The notes beneath the pieces were generated by a model, which was given only the letters and a program-made list of their open reading frames with translations, had not been told where the DNA came from and made no database searches. A stretch of 64,000 nt of DNA from Rheinheimera aquimaris (lineage in GTDB: Bacteria; Pseudomonadota; Gammaproteobacteria; Enterobacterales; Alteromonadaceae), in the NCBI RefSeq assembly GCF_020531985.1, contig NZ_JAJAVQ010000001.1:620001-684000 (forward strand), in the 5' to 3' direction. The position numbers were made by a program, and so were the translations under genes. Positions 50,188 to 58,589 of this stretch are shown in pieces (the first letter of the stretch is position 1; each line of letters begins with the position of its first letter).

Positions 50188-51162
50188 TTACAGCTTATCC
50201 AGCTCGATATCACCGCTGACAGTACTCAGTTCGACACTGCCATCACCACTACCTGTACTAAATTGCAGGCTGCGTGCCGGGCCATATTTAGCTTTACTGG
50301 CTTTGTCGCTGGTGAGCTTATTGTCGATATCACCACCGGCTGATGCTTTGATATCAAAACGGGCACTGACATTTGTTTCCAGCTTCAGCTCGATATCACC
50401 GCTGACACTGCTGCCGCTGACACGGGGCTGAGCCACACCACGTAGTTTGGCGTCGATCTCGCCATTAACAGTGCTCAATTTCAGCTGTTTGGTACCATTG
50501 AGTTCCAGTTCGGCATCACCATTGACGGTACTGACACTGATTTCATCGGCTTTGCTTTTAGCTTTTACTTTGCCATTTACCACATCGTAGCTTATACGGC
50601 CGCTTGAACCTTCATCATCTATTTTGCCATTGACTGAACTCAACTCGACTTTACCGCTACCTCCTTTTAGTTTGATTTCACCGTTTACCGTGTTCAGCGC
50701 AACTTCATTACGCAAATCGGTAGCTGTTATATCACCATTTACCGTGCCAATCTGGCTACTGCCATGAATACCTACCACAGTAACGTTGCCATTTACGCCT
50801 TTAAACTCTACCGAGCTGCCAACTGGCACCTCAAAGCTCAGCTCAGCGGCGTTAATTTTATCTTTCCAGTTGTAATTAACCTGGCGTGGCATGGTCATTT
50901 CAAAGCGGGTAAAACCATCTTTGCTATCTAAGGTATAACCGGTAGCCTTCTCATCCAGCTTACCCACAACGCTGAATTTGCCGCTACTGACCGCATTAAT
51001 TTTGATTTCACCACTCATCACTTCAATATAGATTTTTTCATTGGCACTGACGCTGCGGTTTTCATTGACGCTTTGTCTATCGTCAGCCAACGCAAGCTGG
51101 CTGATACCTAAGAACAATACTGCGGCCAGGCCGCTAACCCAGGTTTTGCTTACTGTTTGCAT
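50188..51162 (-). CDS. DUF4097 (beta-strand repeat) exported protein
   Basis: 324 residues. Signal peptide to about residue 27 (LGISQLALA-D). The body is built from short repeats with a Val-Asn-Gly core about every 18-20 residues (GVNGNV, GTVNGDI, NTVNGEI, SSVNGKI, DVVNGKV, STVNGDA, STVNGEI), then two Val-Ser-Gly units, which fits a right-handed beta-helix of the DUF4097/DUF4098 type. Function unknown. It ends a three-gene ECF sigma operon, so it may be a target or sensor. Confidence 0.88.
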   Translation of the reverse strand: MQTVSKTWVSGLAAVLFLGISQLALADDRQSVNENRSVSANEKIYIEVMSGEIKINAVSSGKFSVVGKLDEKATGYTLDSKDGFTRFEMTMPRQVNYNWKDKINAAELSFEVPVGSSVEFKGVNGNVTVVGIHGSSQIGTVNGDITATDLRNEVALNTVNGEIKLKGGSGKVELSSVNGKIDDEGSSGRISYDVVNGKVKAKSKADEISVSTVNGDAELELNGTKQLKLSTVNGEIDAKLRGVAQPRVSGSSVSGDIELKLETNVSARFDIKASAGGDIDNKLTSDKASKAKYGPARSLQFSTGSGDGSVELSTVSGDIELDKL

Positions 51163-51171
51163 AATACTCTC

Positions 51172-51657
51172 CTAACTCATGACTAAAGGTTGTTGCAAAG
51201 TGGCGCGCTGAATGTACGCCAGTTGCTGTTGATATAAGCTTTGCAATTGCGCTAACAACTGCGGTTCATCCGGATAAAACTGTAAGGCGTGACGAACCTG
51301 AGCAATTGCCTGATCCCACACCTGTAACTGTTGCTGCCAGTTATCAAACCCTTCTGCAATAGCAACGGTCTGACTAAGTTGATTGGCCTTTTGCGTTTCA
51401 TATACCTGCAGCAGCATCAACTCAGCAGTCGGCATACTGGCCTGGGTACTGCCTGATGTACCCGGCAACAGTGCCAGCTGCCAGCTAACCAGACATGCCA
51501 GGCCGAGCATGGCAGCCGTGGCCCAATGCCACAACACCGGTTTAGCTTTCGGCGACCGCTCAGCCAGTTGCTGTTCAATACCTGCCCACAGGTCACGCTC
51601 TGGCATTATGTCTGGTGCTAAGGCGCTGATTGCTTTGTCTAATTGTTGCTCATTCAT
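51172..51657 (-). CDS. probable membrane anti-sigma factor
   Basis: 161 residues: a cytoplasmic N-terminus (about 1-40, DKAISALAPDIMPERDLWAGIEQQL), one transmembrane helix (about 45-65) and a Gln-rich helical C-terminal part. It overlaps the end of the ECF sigma gene by eight bases, and the pattern is that of short anti-sigma factors without a zinc motif. The pairing is inferred from position and topology. Confidence 0.75.
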   Translation of the reverse strand: MNEQQLDKAISALAPDIMPERDLWAGIEQQLAERSPKAKPVLWHWATAAMLGLACLVSWQLALLPGTSGSTQASMPTAELMLLQVYETQKANQLSQTVAIAEGFDNWQQQLQVWDQAIAQVRHALQFYPDEPQLLAQLQSLYQQQLAYIQRATLQQPLVMS

Positions 51658-52174
51658 CTGCTAGCCACTCCTGTAACAGTTGTCTGGCACGAAAATACTG
51701 TGCTTTGGATGTCCCCTCGGCAATACCGAGCATGGTAGCAATCTCCTGATGCTGATAGCCTTCCAGCGCGAATAACACAAATACGGCTCTGGCCTGGGCG
51801 GGCAATCGCTGTATTGCCTGCTCCAGCGGCGCAGCGCTGCTGCTGCACTCTGTTGCCACGTCGGCCAGCTCCGGCTGCTCGTCGCTACTGTCGGTTAGCC
51901 GCAAGTGCTTATCCTGACGCCATAAATCTATTGCGGTACGCGTCGCTATGGTATGTAACCAGGTGCCAAAACTGCTGTCGCCGCGAAACGCCGGTAATTG
52001 CTGCCACACTTTGATAAAAATCTCCTGGCTGGCATCTTCGGCTTTTTGCTTATTCCCCAGCAATCGCCAACATATGGCATACACCCTGCCGACAAACTGC
52101 TGATAAAGCTGATAAAACGCTTTTTTATCACCTTCTTTTGCCGCCGCGACTGCCTGTGCAATCTCCATTGCCAT
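51650..52174 (-). CDS. ECF-type RNA polymerase sigma factor
   Basis: 174 residues. Region 2: FYQLYQQFVGRVYAICWRLLG near residue 20 and AEDASQEIFIKVWQQLPAF near 46, FGTWLHTIATRTAIDLWR near 69. Region 4: ARAVFVLFALEGYQHQEIATMLGIAEGTSKAQYFRARQLL near 128-167. First gene of a unit with the anti-sigma candidate and DUF4097. The 5' region contains a UUCG-type hairpin followed by a T-run (52271-52295). Confidence 0.93.
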   Translation of the reverse strand: MAMEIAQAVAAAKEGDKKAFYQLYQQFVGRVYAICWRLLGNKQKAEDASQEIFIKVWQQLPAFRGDSSFGTWLHTIATRTAIDLWRQDKHLRLTDSSDEQPELADVATECSSSAAPLEQAIQRLPAQARAVFVLFALEGYQHQEIATMLGIAEGTSKAQYFRARQLLQEWLADE

Positions 52175-52270
52175 AAACGCCCTTAAATCGTTTAATAACT
52201 ATCTGATTTGTGTGGTTAGTCGACAGGGTAAAACGAAAGGTTTAAATGCGCTGTGAATTTTTTTGCGGGA

Positions 52271-52295
52271 AAATAAAGCGGGAGCGAACTCCCGC
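52271..52295 (-). terminator. UUCG-loop hairpin in the ECF sigma leader
   Basis: On the minus strand GCGGGAG-TTCG-CTCCCGC is followed by TTTATTT. It is about 100 bases before the sigma ATG, so it is either an attenuator or the end of a short upstream transcript. Confidence 0.7.
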
Positions 52296-52414
52296 GCCAC
52301 TAAATAGTGTCAATAATCCAGGAAGGAAGGTATAACGCGGAGCATTGTGCCGGCTTTTTGCGTCATTTGTATGACAGCAAAACGATACTTTTATGAATGC
52401 ATCTGTATAAAAAG

Positions 52415-52445
52415 AAATAAAAAAAACCGGGCACCAGGGCCCGGT
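52415..52445 (-). terminator. rho-independent terminator on the minus strand
   Basis: ACCGGGC pairs with GCCCGGT across six bases, then TTTTTTTT on the minus strand. No protein gene on that strand precedes it within the intergenic space. Confidence 0.85.
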
Positions 52446-52500
52446 ATAAACAAAGAACGAGGAGGAACAGATTTGCCTTAGCAGGCACAAACATCATGCC
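52415..52500 (-). ncRNA. candidate small RNA with an anti-Shine-Dalgarno linker
   Basis: On the minus strand the order is: hairpin TGCCT-GCTA-AGGCA (52487-52474), a single-stranded pyrimidine linker with CCTCCTC (52465-52459), then the strong terminator at 52445-52415. This hairpin-linker-terminator order with an exposed CCUCCUC is common in trans-acting small RNAs that block ribosome sites. I cannot place a convincing promoter, so the 5' end is uncertain. It could instead be an orphan attenuator. Confidence 0.4.
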
Positions 52501-52578
52501 GCAGTTGTGTTACAAGCTGATGATTATTCTGCGCCTTATCGGTTATTATTGGCGTTTTAACGAAACAGACCTCTAAGT

Positions 52579-53349
52579 ATGTCATCAGATACTCCCCGAC
52601 ACCGTTTAGCTAAATGGATTGCACAAAGCGGCTACTGCTCTCGCCGCGCAGCAGAGCGCCTGATCAGCGCCGGGCAAGTACACTGCAATGGCAAAGCCGC
52701 GCTACATACTGACATGGTCAACCAGAGCGATGACATTCTGATAAATGACCTGCCTTTACCGGCGCTGCCACCACGCCAATATTGGCTGTACCACAAACCT
52801 GTCGGCATAGATTGCAATAATCGCCCGCAGGATCCGGCCAGTCTGTATCAGCTGCTGAAAACCCTGCCAGAGCGCGTATTTGCGGTAGGACGGTTAGACA
52901 AAGACTCCAGCGGCTTATTGCTGTTAACTAACGATGGCGGGCTTAGCCAGCAGCTGATGCACCCCGACTTTTATCACGAAAAAACCTATCTGGTAGATAC
53001 TGATAAGCCTATCAGCGAAGCCTTTATTAAGGCGTTGGCGTCAGGTGTCAGTTGGCAACTGGGCACTACACAATATCATTCGCGTCCATGTAGGGTCAGC
53101 CGCAACAGCCAGCAGCAGTTTACCATCACCCTGACACAGGGCCTGCACCGGCAGATACGCTATATGTGTAAAACTCAAGGCTACCGCGTCGTAGCACTAA
53201 AGCGTATCCGCCTGCATAACCTAAGCCTTGGCCAGCTTGCGCCAGGACAGCTACGCCAGCTAACCGCAATTGAACTAACACAACTGCAGACGCTTAGCGC
53301 GTCGCCACAACCAAAAACACAGACCCAATGTCAGGCTGTACATCAGTAA
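52579..53349 (+). CDS. rluF: 23S rRNA pseudouridine synthase, RluF type
   Basis: 256 residues. An S4 RNA-binding domain (RLAKWIAQSGYCSRRAAERLI, residues 8-28) precedes the catalytic domain with VGRLDKDSSGLLLLTNDG near residue 97, where Asp is the catalytic residue. HEKTYLVDTDKPI near 134, FTITLTQGLHRQIRYMCK near 175 and RIRLHNLSLG near 207 resemble RluF rather than RluB/E. The last 25 codons overlap the convergent MFS gene. Confidence 0.88.
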   Translation: MSSDTPRHRLAKWIAQSGYCSRRAAERLISAGQVHCNGKAALHTDMVNQSDDILINDLPLPALPPRQYWLYHKPVGIDCNNRPQDPASLYQLLKTLPERVFAVGRLDKDSSGLLLLTNDGGLSQQLMHPDFYHEKTYLVDTDKPISEAFIKALASGVSWQLGTTQYHSRPCRVSRNSQQQFTITLTQGLHRQIRYMCKTQGYRVVALKRIRLHNLSLGQLAPGQLRQLTAIELTQLQTLSASPQPKTQTQCQAVHQ

Positions 53350-54486
53350 GGCCCCTATCACCACACCAGACCATTGCAGCCACTGCCAGAATGGCTGCAA
53401 ATAAATACCGCCGGTACTGGCGCCAACATAATAAAACACCAGATAAAGTGCGCTGGCACTGGCTTTAGCCCGGGTCGCGCACTGGTTAACCCAGCTACTG
53501 GCCAGTGAATGGGTCAGAAAAAAACCAAAGGCGTTGACAAAGAAACCTGCCACTATCAGCCATAACTGGTTGCTGAGGGTAAGCAAGGTACCCAGCATCA
53601 CAATCAGCACGCCCAGCCCCATCGCCAAAGGCGCGGCCAGTTTTGTTGCCACTTTTCCGGAAATGGCAGAGCCGACAGTACCAGTGAAATAGGTTACAAA
53701 TAGCAACCCAATCCAGAAACTGGATAAATGATAAGGCGCATCGGATAACACAAAGGCAATGTAGGTATATTGATTGAGGAAAATGAAAAAGCTGAGTCCG
53801 CCAATCAGGTAAGTCAGCAATAATAAAGGCTGACGTAAATGATACAGGTTGTCTGCCAGCGCCTGACGCAGCACAAAAGGTTTAGCGACAAACTGCTTTG
53901 CCGGCGGTAAATGGCGCCAGACTAACACACAACTTATTACACCAAGCAGCGCAACCGGCCAGAATACCCATTGCCAGTGACCAAGATCTGCCAGCGCTCC
54001 CGCCATTAGTCTTCCGCTGATGCCACCTAAGGAGTTCGCACTGATATAAAACCCTACCGCTGCGACGAGCGCCGGTTTACTGAACTCCTCCCCCATATAC
54101 GCTATCGCCACAGCGGGCAGGCCGCCGAGAAAAATACCCTGCACTGCCCGCCAGAACAATAAAGTGCTAAAACTTTCAACCTGAGTCAGTGCCAGGGTGC
54201 TCAATGTCATACCAAATAGCGTAACTAGCAGCAGCTTTTTGCGCCCCCAAGCATCTGACAACGCAGCATATACCAGTAATGATAAGCCCAGACACAAAGT
54301 GCCGATGGCATAAGCCCAGCTGGTTTGCAGCGGGCTTAACATAAACTGCCGGCTTAATACCGGCAGCAATGGCTGCAGCAAATGCAAATTAGCAAATACC
54401 ACAACGGCAGCCAGACAAAGCGCAAAGGTTGCCCGGTAAAAAGCAGCACTTTTATATTCAATCACCCGGCGGCTTCCGCTAAACAC
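53275..54486 (-). CDS. MFS transporter (YnfM-like)
   Basis: 403 residues with twelve hydrophobic segments. The loop 2-3 motif is YAALSDAWGRKKLLL near residue 75, and LFWRAVQGIFLGGLPAVAIAYMGEEF near 110 is typical of the YnfM/arabinose-efflux-like group. It likely exports a small compound; the substrate is unknown. Its 3' end overlaps rluF by 75 bases, tail to tail. It is divergent from a MATE gene with a palindrome between them. Confidence 0.9.
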   Translation of the reverse strand: MFSGSRRVIEYKSAAFYRATFALCLAAVVVFANLHLLQPLLPVLSRQFMLSPLQTSWAYAIGTLCLGLSLLVYAALSDAWGRKKLLLVTLFGMTLSTLALTQVESFSTLLFWRAVQGIFLGGLPAVAIAYMGEEFSKPALVAAVGFYISANSLGGISGRLMAGALADLGHWQWVFWPVALLGVISCVLVWRHLPPAKQFVAKPFVLRQALADNLYHLRQPLLLLTYLIGGLSFFIFLNQYTYIAFVLSDAPYHLSSFWIGLLFVTYFTGTVGSAISGKVATKLAAPLAMGLGVLIVMLGTLLTLSNQLWLIVAGFFVNAFGFFLTHSLASSWVNQCATRAKASASALYLVFYYVGASTGGIYLQPFWQWLQWSGVVIGALLMYSLTLGLCFWLWRRAKRLQLC

Positions 54487-54538
54487 AATTGCGATTATTA
54501 TACCGGCGCCGCGTTATACAAACGAGGTCGCAGCACAT

Positions 54539-54555
54539 TAATACAGCGTGTATTA
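54539..54555. promoter_or_regulatory. palindrome between divergent MFS and MATE genes
   Basis: TAATACA-GCG-TGTATTA is a perfect seven-base dyad with a three-base spacer, 30 bases before the MATE ATG. It is a candidate operator or part of the promoter. Confidence 0.45.
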
Positions 54556-54585
54556 TCAGCGTTTTAGCGGTAACGGATTAAATAT

Positions 54586-55920
54586 ATGCTCAAACGCAGC
54601 GCCCTTTGGCAAAAACAGCGACAAATAGCGTTAATCGCGCTGCCTATGGTGCTGTCAAACTTATGTGTGCCTTTGCTGGGTTTAGTTGATACCGCTGTGG
54701 TTGGTCACTTACCTGAGCCACATTATCTGGGCGGTGTCGCATTGGGTGGCAGCATTATCAGCCTGCTGTACTTTTTACTGGGCTTTTTGCGTATGAGTAC
54801 CACAGGACTAACAGCACAAGCCTACGGCCGGGGCGGCGATGCAGCTACAGTGCCGGGCCTGCAACAGGGCATACTGCTGGCACTGCTGTTAAGTGCGTTG
54901 CTGCTGTTGCTGCAATGGCCGGTGATTACACTCAGTTTTTATTTCAGTGATGCCAGCACGGCAGTACTACAGCAAACTGAGCTCTACTTCAGTGTCCGGA
55001 TTTGGAGCGCCCCGGCAACGCTGGTCAATTTAGTGTTGATGGGCTGGTTTCTGGGCCGGCAAAATGCCCGTGCACCTATGTGGCTGCTGCTGTTTGGTAA
55101 CGCGGTAAATATCATTCTCGATTTGTTATTTGTGCTGGTTTTGGGCTGGTATACCGCCGGTGTTGCGGCCGCATCAGTCATTGCCGACTATGCAACATTA
55201 GCGCTGGGGCTTTATTTGTTACGACAAAGTGCCGGCTACGACATTTTTAAGCAACTACGGCAGCTAAAGTTAAATCTGAGCAGCGCCCTGCCACTGCTGT
55301 CTCTTAACCGCGATATCTTCCTGCGTAGCCTGTGCCTGCAGGCGGTCTTTGTATTTATTGCGTTTCAGGGAGCTGCTTTTGGCGATGATACTCTTGCCGC
55401 CAATGCGGTATTGCTTGGCTTTCTGATGCTGGTTTCCTATGCGCTTGATGGTCTGGCTTATGCCGCAGAAAGTCTGGTGGGCAATGCCATCGGCAGCAGA
55501 AATAATGCTGATCTGAACATCTTCCTGAGCCTGCTGTCATGCTGGTGTCTGCTGCTGTCAGTGCTTTTCAGTCTGGGTTATGCGAATTTTGGCGTCCAGT
55601 TAGTGGCATTACTTACCAGCATAGATACGGTGCAGCAAGAAGCGGCGCGCTATCTGCCATGGATGATAGTTATTCCCTTGATTGCCAGCTGGGCCTTTTT
55701 GCTCGATGGTATTTTTATCGGTGCGACTCAAGGCGCATTGCTACGTAACAGCATGTTTATTGCTCTCTTGGGGTTCGCTGGCTGCTTTTGGTTGCTGCAA
55801 CAACATGAAAACCATGCGCTTTGGGCTGCAATGACGCTGTTTATGGCGTTGCGTGCCGGAACGCTGGCGTACCATTTATACCGGGGTAAATTAAAACAGG
55901 CTATTCATGCTGAAAAATGA
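54586..55920 (+). CDS. MATE family efflux transporter (DinF-like)
   Basis: 444 residues with twelve hydrophobic segments in two related halves. The N-terminal ALPMVLSNLCVPLLGLVDTAVVGHL near residue 18 and the LGGVALGGSIISLLYFLLGFLRMSTTGLTAQAYGRGG stretch near 48 are MATE/DinF signatures. Driven by sodium or protons, such proteins expel cationic or hydrophobic compounds. No LexA-type box is visible upstream, unlike classic dinF. Confidence 0.93.
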   Translation: MLKRSALWQKQRQIALIALPMVLSNLCVPLLGLVDTAVVGHLPEPHYLGGVALGGSIISLLYFLLGFLRMSTTGLTAQAYGRGGDAATVPGLQQGILLALLLSALLLLLQWPVITLSFYFSDASTAVLQQTELYFSVRIWSAPATLVNLVLMGWFLGRQNARAPMWLLLFGNAVNIILDLLFVLVLGWYTAGVAAASVIADYATLALGLYLLRQSAGYDIFKQLRQLKLNLSSALPLLSLNRDIFLRSLCLQAVFVFIAFQGAAFGDDTLAANAVLLGFLMLVSYALDGLAYAAESLVGNAIGSRNNADLNIFLSLLSCWCLLLSVLFSLGYANFGVQLVALLTSIDTVQQEAARYLPWMIVIPLIASWAFLLDGIFIGATQGALLRNSMFIALLGFAGCFWLLQQHENHALWAAMTLFMALRAGTLAYHLYRGKLKQAIHAEK

Positions 55921-55998
55921 TTAAAGTTTAAGCAGAAGCGGCCGATAACCGGCTACGGGTTATACTAAATATACTGATATTTAAACAGGAGCGGCATT

Positions 55999-56601
55999 AT
56001 GTCTATTACCTCCGGCAGCAATTCGCCACTGGGTGGCGTAGCAAAACAACCGGCCAGCAATACTAAAGCGTCTGAGCAATTGACTGGAAAAGATCGTGCA
56101 GAGCAGGCCCGCCAGGCACAGAACACGGCGATACTGCGTGCTAACGAGCAGGTGTCGCTGCGCAGTAACAATGATTCGTTAAGTTTATTGTATAAAACGG
56201 CACTGGAAGGCATTAACGCAGAGCTGGAGCCGGTGCTGGGCGAAAATGCCGCCCAAAAAATTTATGACTCCGGTATTGATACATCGCCGGAAGCGACCGC
56301 TGAACGCATAGTAGCCTTCGCTACCGGTTTTTACAGCCGTTACAAAGAGCTGAACCCGGGTAAATCAGAAGAGGAAACCCTCGATAGTTTTCTAAAGGTC
56401 ATAGGTGGCGGCATCGAAAAAGGCTTTACCGATGCCAAGGACATTTTAAAGGGCCTGAAAGTCTACGAAGGTGAAGTAGAAAGCGGCGTCGACAAAACCT
56501 ATGGACTGGTGATGCAGGGACTGAACAGCTTTCGCGATAAAATGCTTGAGCTTGCCACCACCCCGGTACAATCTGACAACGACGATAGCCAGCAGCCTTA
56601 A
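55999..56601 (+). CDS. DUF5610 domain protein
   Basis: 200 residues. GGAG stands seven bases before the ATG. The first 50 residues are Ser/Ala/Gln-rich and probably disordered; the rest is mostly helical, with LLYKTALEGINAELEPVLGENAAQKIYDSGIDTSPEATAERIVAFATGFY, a region typical of DUF5610. No signal peptide. Function unknown. Confidence 0.8.
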   Translation: MSITSGSNSPLGGVAKQPASNTKASEQLTGKDRAEQARQAQNTAILRANEQVSLRSNNDSLSLLYKTALEGINAELEPVLGENAAQKIYDSGIDTSPEATAERIVAFATGFYSRYKELNPGKSEEETLDSFLKVIGGGIEKGFTDAKDILKGLKVYEGEVESGVDKTYGLVMQGLNSFRDKMLELATTPVQSDNDDSQQP

Positions 56602-56615
56602 GCTGCTGGCGGTTC

Positions 56616-57923
56616 TCATGCCTTTTCTATGCTCTCCGGCGCTGCTACGCGGGTAACGAGCAACTGGTCAATTTTGTAACTGTCGATATCAACTACTTCA
56701 AACTTATAGCCGCCATGCAACACAAAGTCGGTACGTTTGGGGATCTTGCGCAGTGTATACATCATAAAGCCGGCAATGGTTTCGTAGTTTTCCGGGTTGG
56801 GGAAACTGTCTATATCCAGCACCCGCATCACATCCTGCAACGGGGTCAGGCCTTCAACCAGCCAGGAGTTCGTATCGCGGGCGACAATTTGCTCTTCCTC
56901 TGAGCTAACCAACTCGCCCATTACAATACTCATCACATCTTTTAGCGTAATGATACCAACCACCAGCGCGTACTCATTCATGATAATGGCAAAATCGACA
57001 CCGGCAGACTTAAAATGCTCCAGCACTTCGTACAATGACAATGTATCCGGAATAATCAGTGGCGAGCGCACTATGCCCTCTTTTTTCAGTGATATCGGCT
57101 GCTCATGTAACACCTGCATTAAAATATCGCGCGTATCCACATAGCCCACGACTCTGTCCAGCACACCGTCAACCACTATAAACTTTGCATGCGGATGCTC
57201 GGCTATCTTGGCTTTAATATTGTCTTGAGACTCATCGGTGGTAAAAAAAATCAGGCTTTCGCGCGCAGTCATTGCCGAAGTAACAGTACGGGACTCCATA
57301 TCAAACACGTTTTCCAGCAGCTGGTGCTCATGCTCCTGCAGCACGCCAGCCTGGGCACCGGCTTCCATCATCGCAATAATGTCATCCGGCGTGATGTCAT
57401 CTTTACGCATCGTCGGTACATTAAACAGGCTGAAGCAAGCATTGGCCAGGCTGTTAAACAGCCAGACAAAGGGTTTAAGCAGTGTGATAAGCCACAGCAT
57501 TGGATTCACCACGCGGATGGCAATCTGCTCAGGTGAAATCATCGCCAGCCTTTTGGGCATTAAATCAGCAAACAGGATAAACAGTGATGTTACAAAAAAC
57601 ACTGATAGCGCAAAGGCCGCATTTGCCACCCAATGCCCGCTGAAAAACATGGCCAGCACAGAGCTGAAATAAGGTGTAAACGCAGATTCGCCCAGAATAC
57701 CGCCCAAAATAGCAACTGCATTCAGGCCAATCTGTACTATGGTGAAGAAGTTACCCGGATGTTCCTGCAAAGCCAGCACTTTTTCCGCGTTAATGTTGCC
57801 CTCTGTTGCCATCAGCCGCAGACGCATTTTGCGTGAAGCCGCCAACGCTATCTCTGAAATTGAAAAAAAAGCACTGCTCGCCACCAGCAATAACATTAAC
57901 AACATATATTCCAGCGTAGACAT
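56616..57923 (-). CDS. CNNM/HlyC-CorC family membrane protein
   Basis: 435 residues from the ATG at 57923 (GGAG upstream); the longer frame to 57953 adds ten residues of no family likeness. The N-terminal DUF21 domain has three or four membrane helices (SAFFSISEIALAASRKMRLRLMATEGN near residue 16), followed by two CBS domains (about 205-325) and a C-terminal CorC_HlyC domain from about 345 (YETIAGFMMYTLRKIPKRTD). Family members are linked to Mg2+/Co2+ export. Confidence 0.93.
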   Translation of the reverse strand: MSTLEYMLLMLLLVASSAFFSISEIALAASRKMRLRLMATEGNINAEKVLALQEHPGNFFTIVQIGLNAVAILGGILGESAFTPYFSSVLAMFFSGHWVANAAFALSVFFVTSLFILFADLMPKRLAMISPEQIAIRVVNPMLWLITLLKPFVWLFNSLANACFSLFNVPTMRKDDITPDDIIAMMEAGAQAGVLQEHEHQLLENVFDMESRTVTSAMTARESLIFFTTDESQDNIKAKIAEHPHAKFIVVDGVLDRVVGYVDTRDILMQVLHEQPISLKKEGIVRSPLIIPDTLSLYEVLEHFKSAGVDFAIIMNEYALVVGIITLKDVMSIVMGELVSSEEEQIVARDTNSWLVEGLTPLQDVMRVLDIDSFPNPENYETIAGFMMYTLRKIPKRTDFVLHGGYKFEVVDIDSYKIDQLLVTRVAAPESIEKA

Positions 57924-58105
57924 CTTATCTCCTGCTACCCGCGCCCGGCACACCGGGCTACCGCTTTGCGTAGTATAACGCTGTTATATGACTAAACCTG
58001 CTAAGCAACTGAAAATATTCAGCCATAATCTTACAGCTAAGTTAACCCTGTGATGAAAGCCGCACTATACTTGTGCAGATCTTAATCCATACCCTGGGAG
58101 GGGTT

Positions 58106-58465
58106 ATGAAAAAATTGTTAGTTTCTTTTATAGCATTAACGCTAAGCCATACTGTTTGTGCAAACGATGACCAACTGGCTGCCAGTATGTGTGGCTACCT
58201 GAAAGAAGATAACCGCAACCAGTTACGCAAAATGCTGACCGATAACAAAATAAACGTTCGCAATATTTATGACGGCGTCAAATGCAATAACGAGAATATG
58301 TTGCAGTTTGCTATCCGCAACGACGCTTATGAGTCTGGTACTTTTATCGTGAAACAAATGCCATCGAAAACCCTGGCTGAATTTGACTATGTGGGTTGGG
58401 CCAAGTCAAATGGCTTTGAAGCCTCCCCGTTGGTTAATGAAATACGTACCCGCATCGGTGAGTAA
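58106..58465 (+). CDS. DUF3718 family small exported protein
   Basis: 119 residues from the ATG at 58106, which has GGGAGG upstream; the earlier frame start at 58073 lacks a site. Signal peptide MKKLLVSFIALTLSHTVCA. The mature part shows the DUF3718 pattern: LAASMCGYLKEDNRNQLRKML near residue 26, NIYDGVKCN near 53 and LQFAIRNDAYESGTFIVKQM near 67. Two cysteines could form one disulfide. Function unknown. Confidence 0.85.
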   Translation: MKKLLVSFIALTLSHTVCANDDQLAASMCGYLKEDNRNQLRKMLTDNKINVRNIYDGVKCNNENMLQFAIRNDAYESGTFIVKQMPSKTLAEFDYVGWAKSNGFEASPLVNEIRTRIGE

Positions 58466-58475
58466 TAGCCCTGAT

Positions 58476-58497
58476 AGCGCCTGCTAAGGCGCTTTTA
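58476..58497 (+). terminator. terminator after the DUF3718 gene
   Basis: AGCGCCT pairs perfectly with AGGCGCT across GCTA, followed by TTT. Confidence 0.75.
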
Positions 58498-58516
58498 CCC
58501 GATATCATAATTTCGT

Positions 58517-58530
58517 TTGATACATATCAA
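58517..58530 (+). promoter_or_regulatory. perfect FNR-type box
   Basis: TTGAT-ACAT-ATCAA matches the FNR consensus TTGATNNNNATCAA at every fixed base. A TATCAT -10-like element follows at 58542-58547, and the GlgC-like gene starts at 58590. The box centre would be about 30 bases before the inferred start site, close enough to overlap the -35 region. Confidence 0.75.
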
Positions 58531-58589
58531 GCTTGCTTTTTTATCATGCTGTACATTTTATGTTCAAACCTAGATTGCAGGTAACGAAC

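Larger units (their letters stand above)
52175..52578. other. 404-base intergenic region with two minus-strand hairpins
   Basis: The region lies between the ECF sigma gene (minus) and rluF (plus). It holds two terminator-like hairpins on the minus strand and a candidate small RNA, listed separately, as well as the promoters of both flanking genes. A minus-strand frame from ATG at about 52497 through the first terminator (44 codons, Leu/Phe-rich) exists but has no ribosome site. Confidence 0.6.

Noticed and set aside
52242-52490. Minus-strand frame of 82 codons through both hairpins
   Set aside because: It reads through a strong terminator and a UUCG hairpin and has no ribosome site; the RNA reading of the region is better.
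52365-52497. Leu/Phe-rich 44-codon frame as a leader peptide of an amino-acid attenuator
   Set aside because: There is no ribosome site and no amino-acid synthesis gene follows; a small RNA fits the hairpins better.
58533-58589. Longer start for the GlgC-like protein
   Set aside because: The extra residues are not conserved in the family and would begin in the promoter just after the FNR box.
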